From Vibrio sp. 10N.286.49.B1 (lineage in GTDB: Bacteria; Pseudomonadota; Gammaproteobacteria; Enterobacterales; Vibrionaceae): DNA of 64,000 nt. Shown piece by piece: positions 63,243 to 64,000 of this stretch. Numbering within the stretch: position 1 is the stretch's first letter; every line of letters starts with the position of its first letter. A program made the position numbers and the translations under genes. The stretch spans positions 106,041 through 170,040 of the forward strand of contig NZ_MCUW01000020.1 of the NCBI RefSeq assembly GCF_002873335.1. The letters are read 5' to 3'. The notes under the pieces are model-generated. The model was not told the DNA's origin and did no database searches. It was given only the letters and a program-made list of their open reading frames with translations.

Positions 63243-64000
63243 ATGTTATTTAAAACCTTCATAGCGGACCTTATTTTGACAACAGCCAGAAAACAGCTTA
63301 TTTCCGTGGATGCGACTTCGTATTACCACTGCGTCTCACGTTGTGTGAGGCGCAGTTTTTTGTGCGGCGCTGACCCGCTCACTAACACGAGCTATGAACA
63401 TCGAAGAGAGTGGATAGAGCGAAAAATTCACGCTCTGACGGAGGTATATTGCATCGATGTTTGCACCTACGCCATTATGAATAATCATTATCACCTGGTA
63501 CTTCATATCAATAAAGATAAAGCGTTAGCATTGTCACTGAATGAAGTGGTCGAGCATTGGGGGCGTGAACATAAATTACCCGTACTTATAGAGCGTTGGC
63601 AAAATAAGCAACTCACCAACCAAGCTGAGGAAGACAAGTGTCTCGAACTCATTGAAGTATGGCGAGAAAGGCTGTGGAGCTTGAGTTGGTTCATGAAAGA
63701 GCTCAATTACGACATCGCATGTCGGGCGAATCGAGAAGATAACTGTACAGGGCACTTTTGGGAAAGCCGCTTCAAGAGCCAAGCGTTGCTTGATGAAAAA
63801 GCCCTTGCCGCCGCAATGGCGTATGTCGACTTGAATCCCATTCGAGCAGGCATTGCCACAACCCCTGAAACATCGGAGTTTACTTCGATAAAAGCCAGAA
63901 TCGATGCGCTGGGTAAAAATTTAGCAACAGCCCCATGTTTACACCCTTTTATCGGTCATCCGACGAATGAAATGTTAGATGGTATTCCGTTTCGGCTCAT
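63243..64000 (+). CDS. Y1 (HUH) transposase, IS200-like/REP-associated type, 3' truncated by window edge
   Basis: The frame opens with ATG at 63243 and stays open to the window end (252 codons plus). The start region YYHCVSRCVRRSFLCG and the metal-binding YAIMNNHYHLVLH (His-x-His at about residue 83-87) mark a Y1/HUH single-strand transposase. The later NREDNCTGHFWESRFKSQAL and AMAYVDLNPIRAGI are typical of the large REP-associated subgroup. The catalytic Tyr is probably in the helix around LNYDIACRANRE. The C-terminus lies beyond the window, so integrity is unknown. Confidence 0.85.
   Translation, partial: MLFKTFIADLILTTARKQLISVDATSYYHCVSRCVRRSFLCGADPLTNTSYEHRREWIERKIHALTEVYCIDVCTYAIMNNHYHLVLHINKDKALALSLNEVVEHWGREHKLPVLIERWQNKQLTNQAEEDKCLELIEVWRERLWSLSWFMKELNYDIACRANREDNCTGHFWESRFKSQALLDEKALAAAMAYVDLNPIRAGIATTPETSEFTSIKARIDALGKNLATAPCLHPFIGHPTNEMLDGIPFRL

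Overview
The window looks like a chromosome segment of a Vibrio or close Vibrionaceae relative. The evidence is a fadL-volA surface lipase pair, a FabV-type enoyl reductase, a maoP/hdfR divergent pair, an SgrR-type regulator beside MenI/DUF3389, an RhlE-type DEAD-box helicase and moderate base composition. From memory, several of these genes (volA/fadL, pullulanase, galE, trxC, rhlE) sit on the small chromosome in V. cholerae, so this may be chromosome 2. That placement is inference. No rRNA, CRISPR array, prophage or plasmid backbone is visible. Most of the window is ordinary core and accessory metabolism; mobile-element sequence appears only in the last 1 kb.

Layout. 1-9.1 kb: an oxidoreductase cut by the window edge, small stress or hypothetical genes, two lipoproteins, LysE and VOC proteins, Nudix plus an ion channel, an NYN nuclease plus YgbA, AzlCD and a beta-barrel protein. 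9.1-14.3 kb: an EAL protein, a lipase, an XRE repressor with a probable autoregulatory operator, and a cytochrome b561/YceI pair. 14.3-22.7 kb: an alpha-glucan region in which a GH63 lipoprotein and a very large lipoprotein pullulanase flank tRNA-Leu(UAA) and tRNA-Cys(GCA). 22.7-30 kb: YbjQ, an orphan PstS with a possible Pho box, a chemoreceptor, a TyrP-type permease with a possible TyrR box, a nuclease-like EEP protein and PhnA/YjdM. 30-35 kb: fadL-volA behind a clear FadR-type operator, then an M48 lipoprotein protease. 35-45 kb: menI-DUF3389-sgrR, cutA, yjdF, a 2OG-Fe(II) oxygenase, a DnaJ-related protein, a COG3044 ATPase and a GGDEF/EAL protein with a degenerate GGDEF motif. 44.7-55.7 kb: fabV, tesA divergent from ybbA-ybbP, an FAD oxidoreductase, galE, a possible 24-residue membrane peptide, and the rimK / AstE-like / RimB-like trio. 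55.8-62.4 kb: maoP/hdfR, a MATE pump divergent from an AraC regulator, trxC, rhlE and a small cytochrome c. 62.4-64 kb: possible small ORFs, an ISL3-type transposase scar and the 5' part of a Y1 (HUH) transposase that runs off the end.

How genes work together. Pullulanase and the GH63 enzyme, both predicted lipoproteins, would debranch and trim alpha-glucans at the envelope. VolA would release fatty acids at the cell surface for FadL uptake, under FadR. RimK, the AstE-like enzyme and the retropepsin-like protease form a tightly packed unit probably linked to glutamylation and proteolysis. No clearly new multi-gene system was found. The strongest leads are regulatory: the FadR operator, the hairpin abutting the sgrR start codon, the overlapping tesA/ybbA start codons, the DnaA-box-like cluster after ybbP, short tandem repeats upstream of three genes, and several uncatalogued small ORFs.
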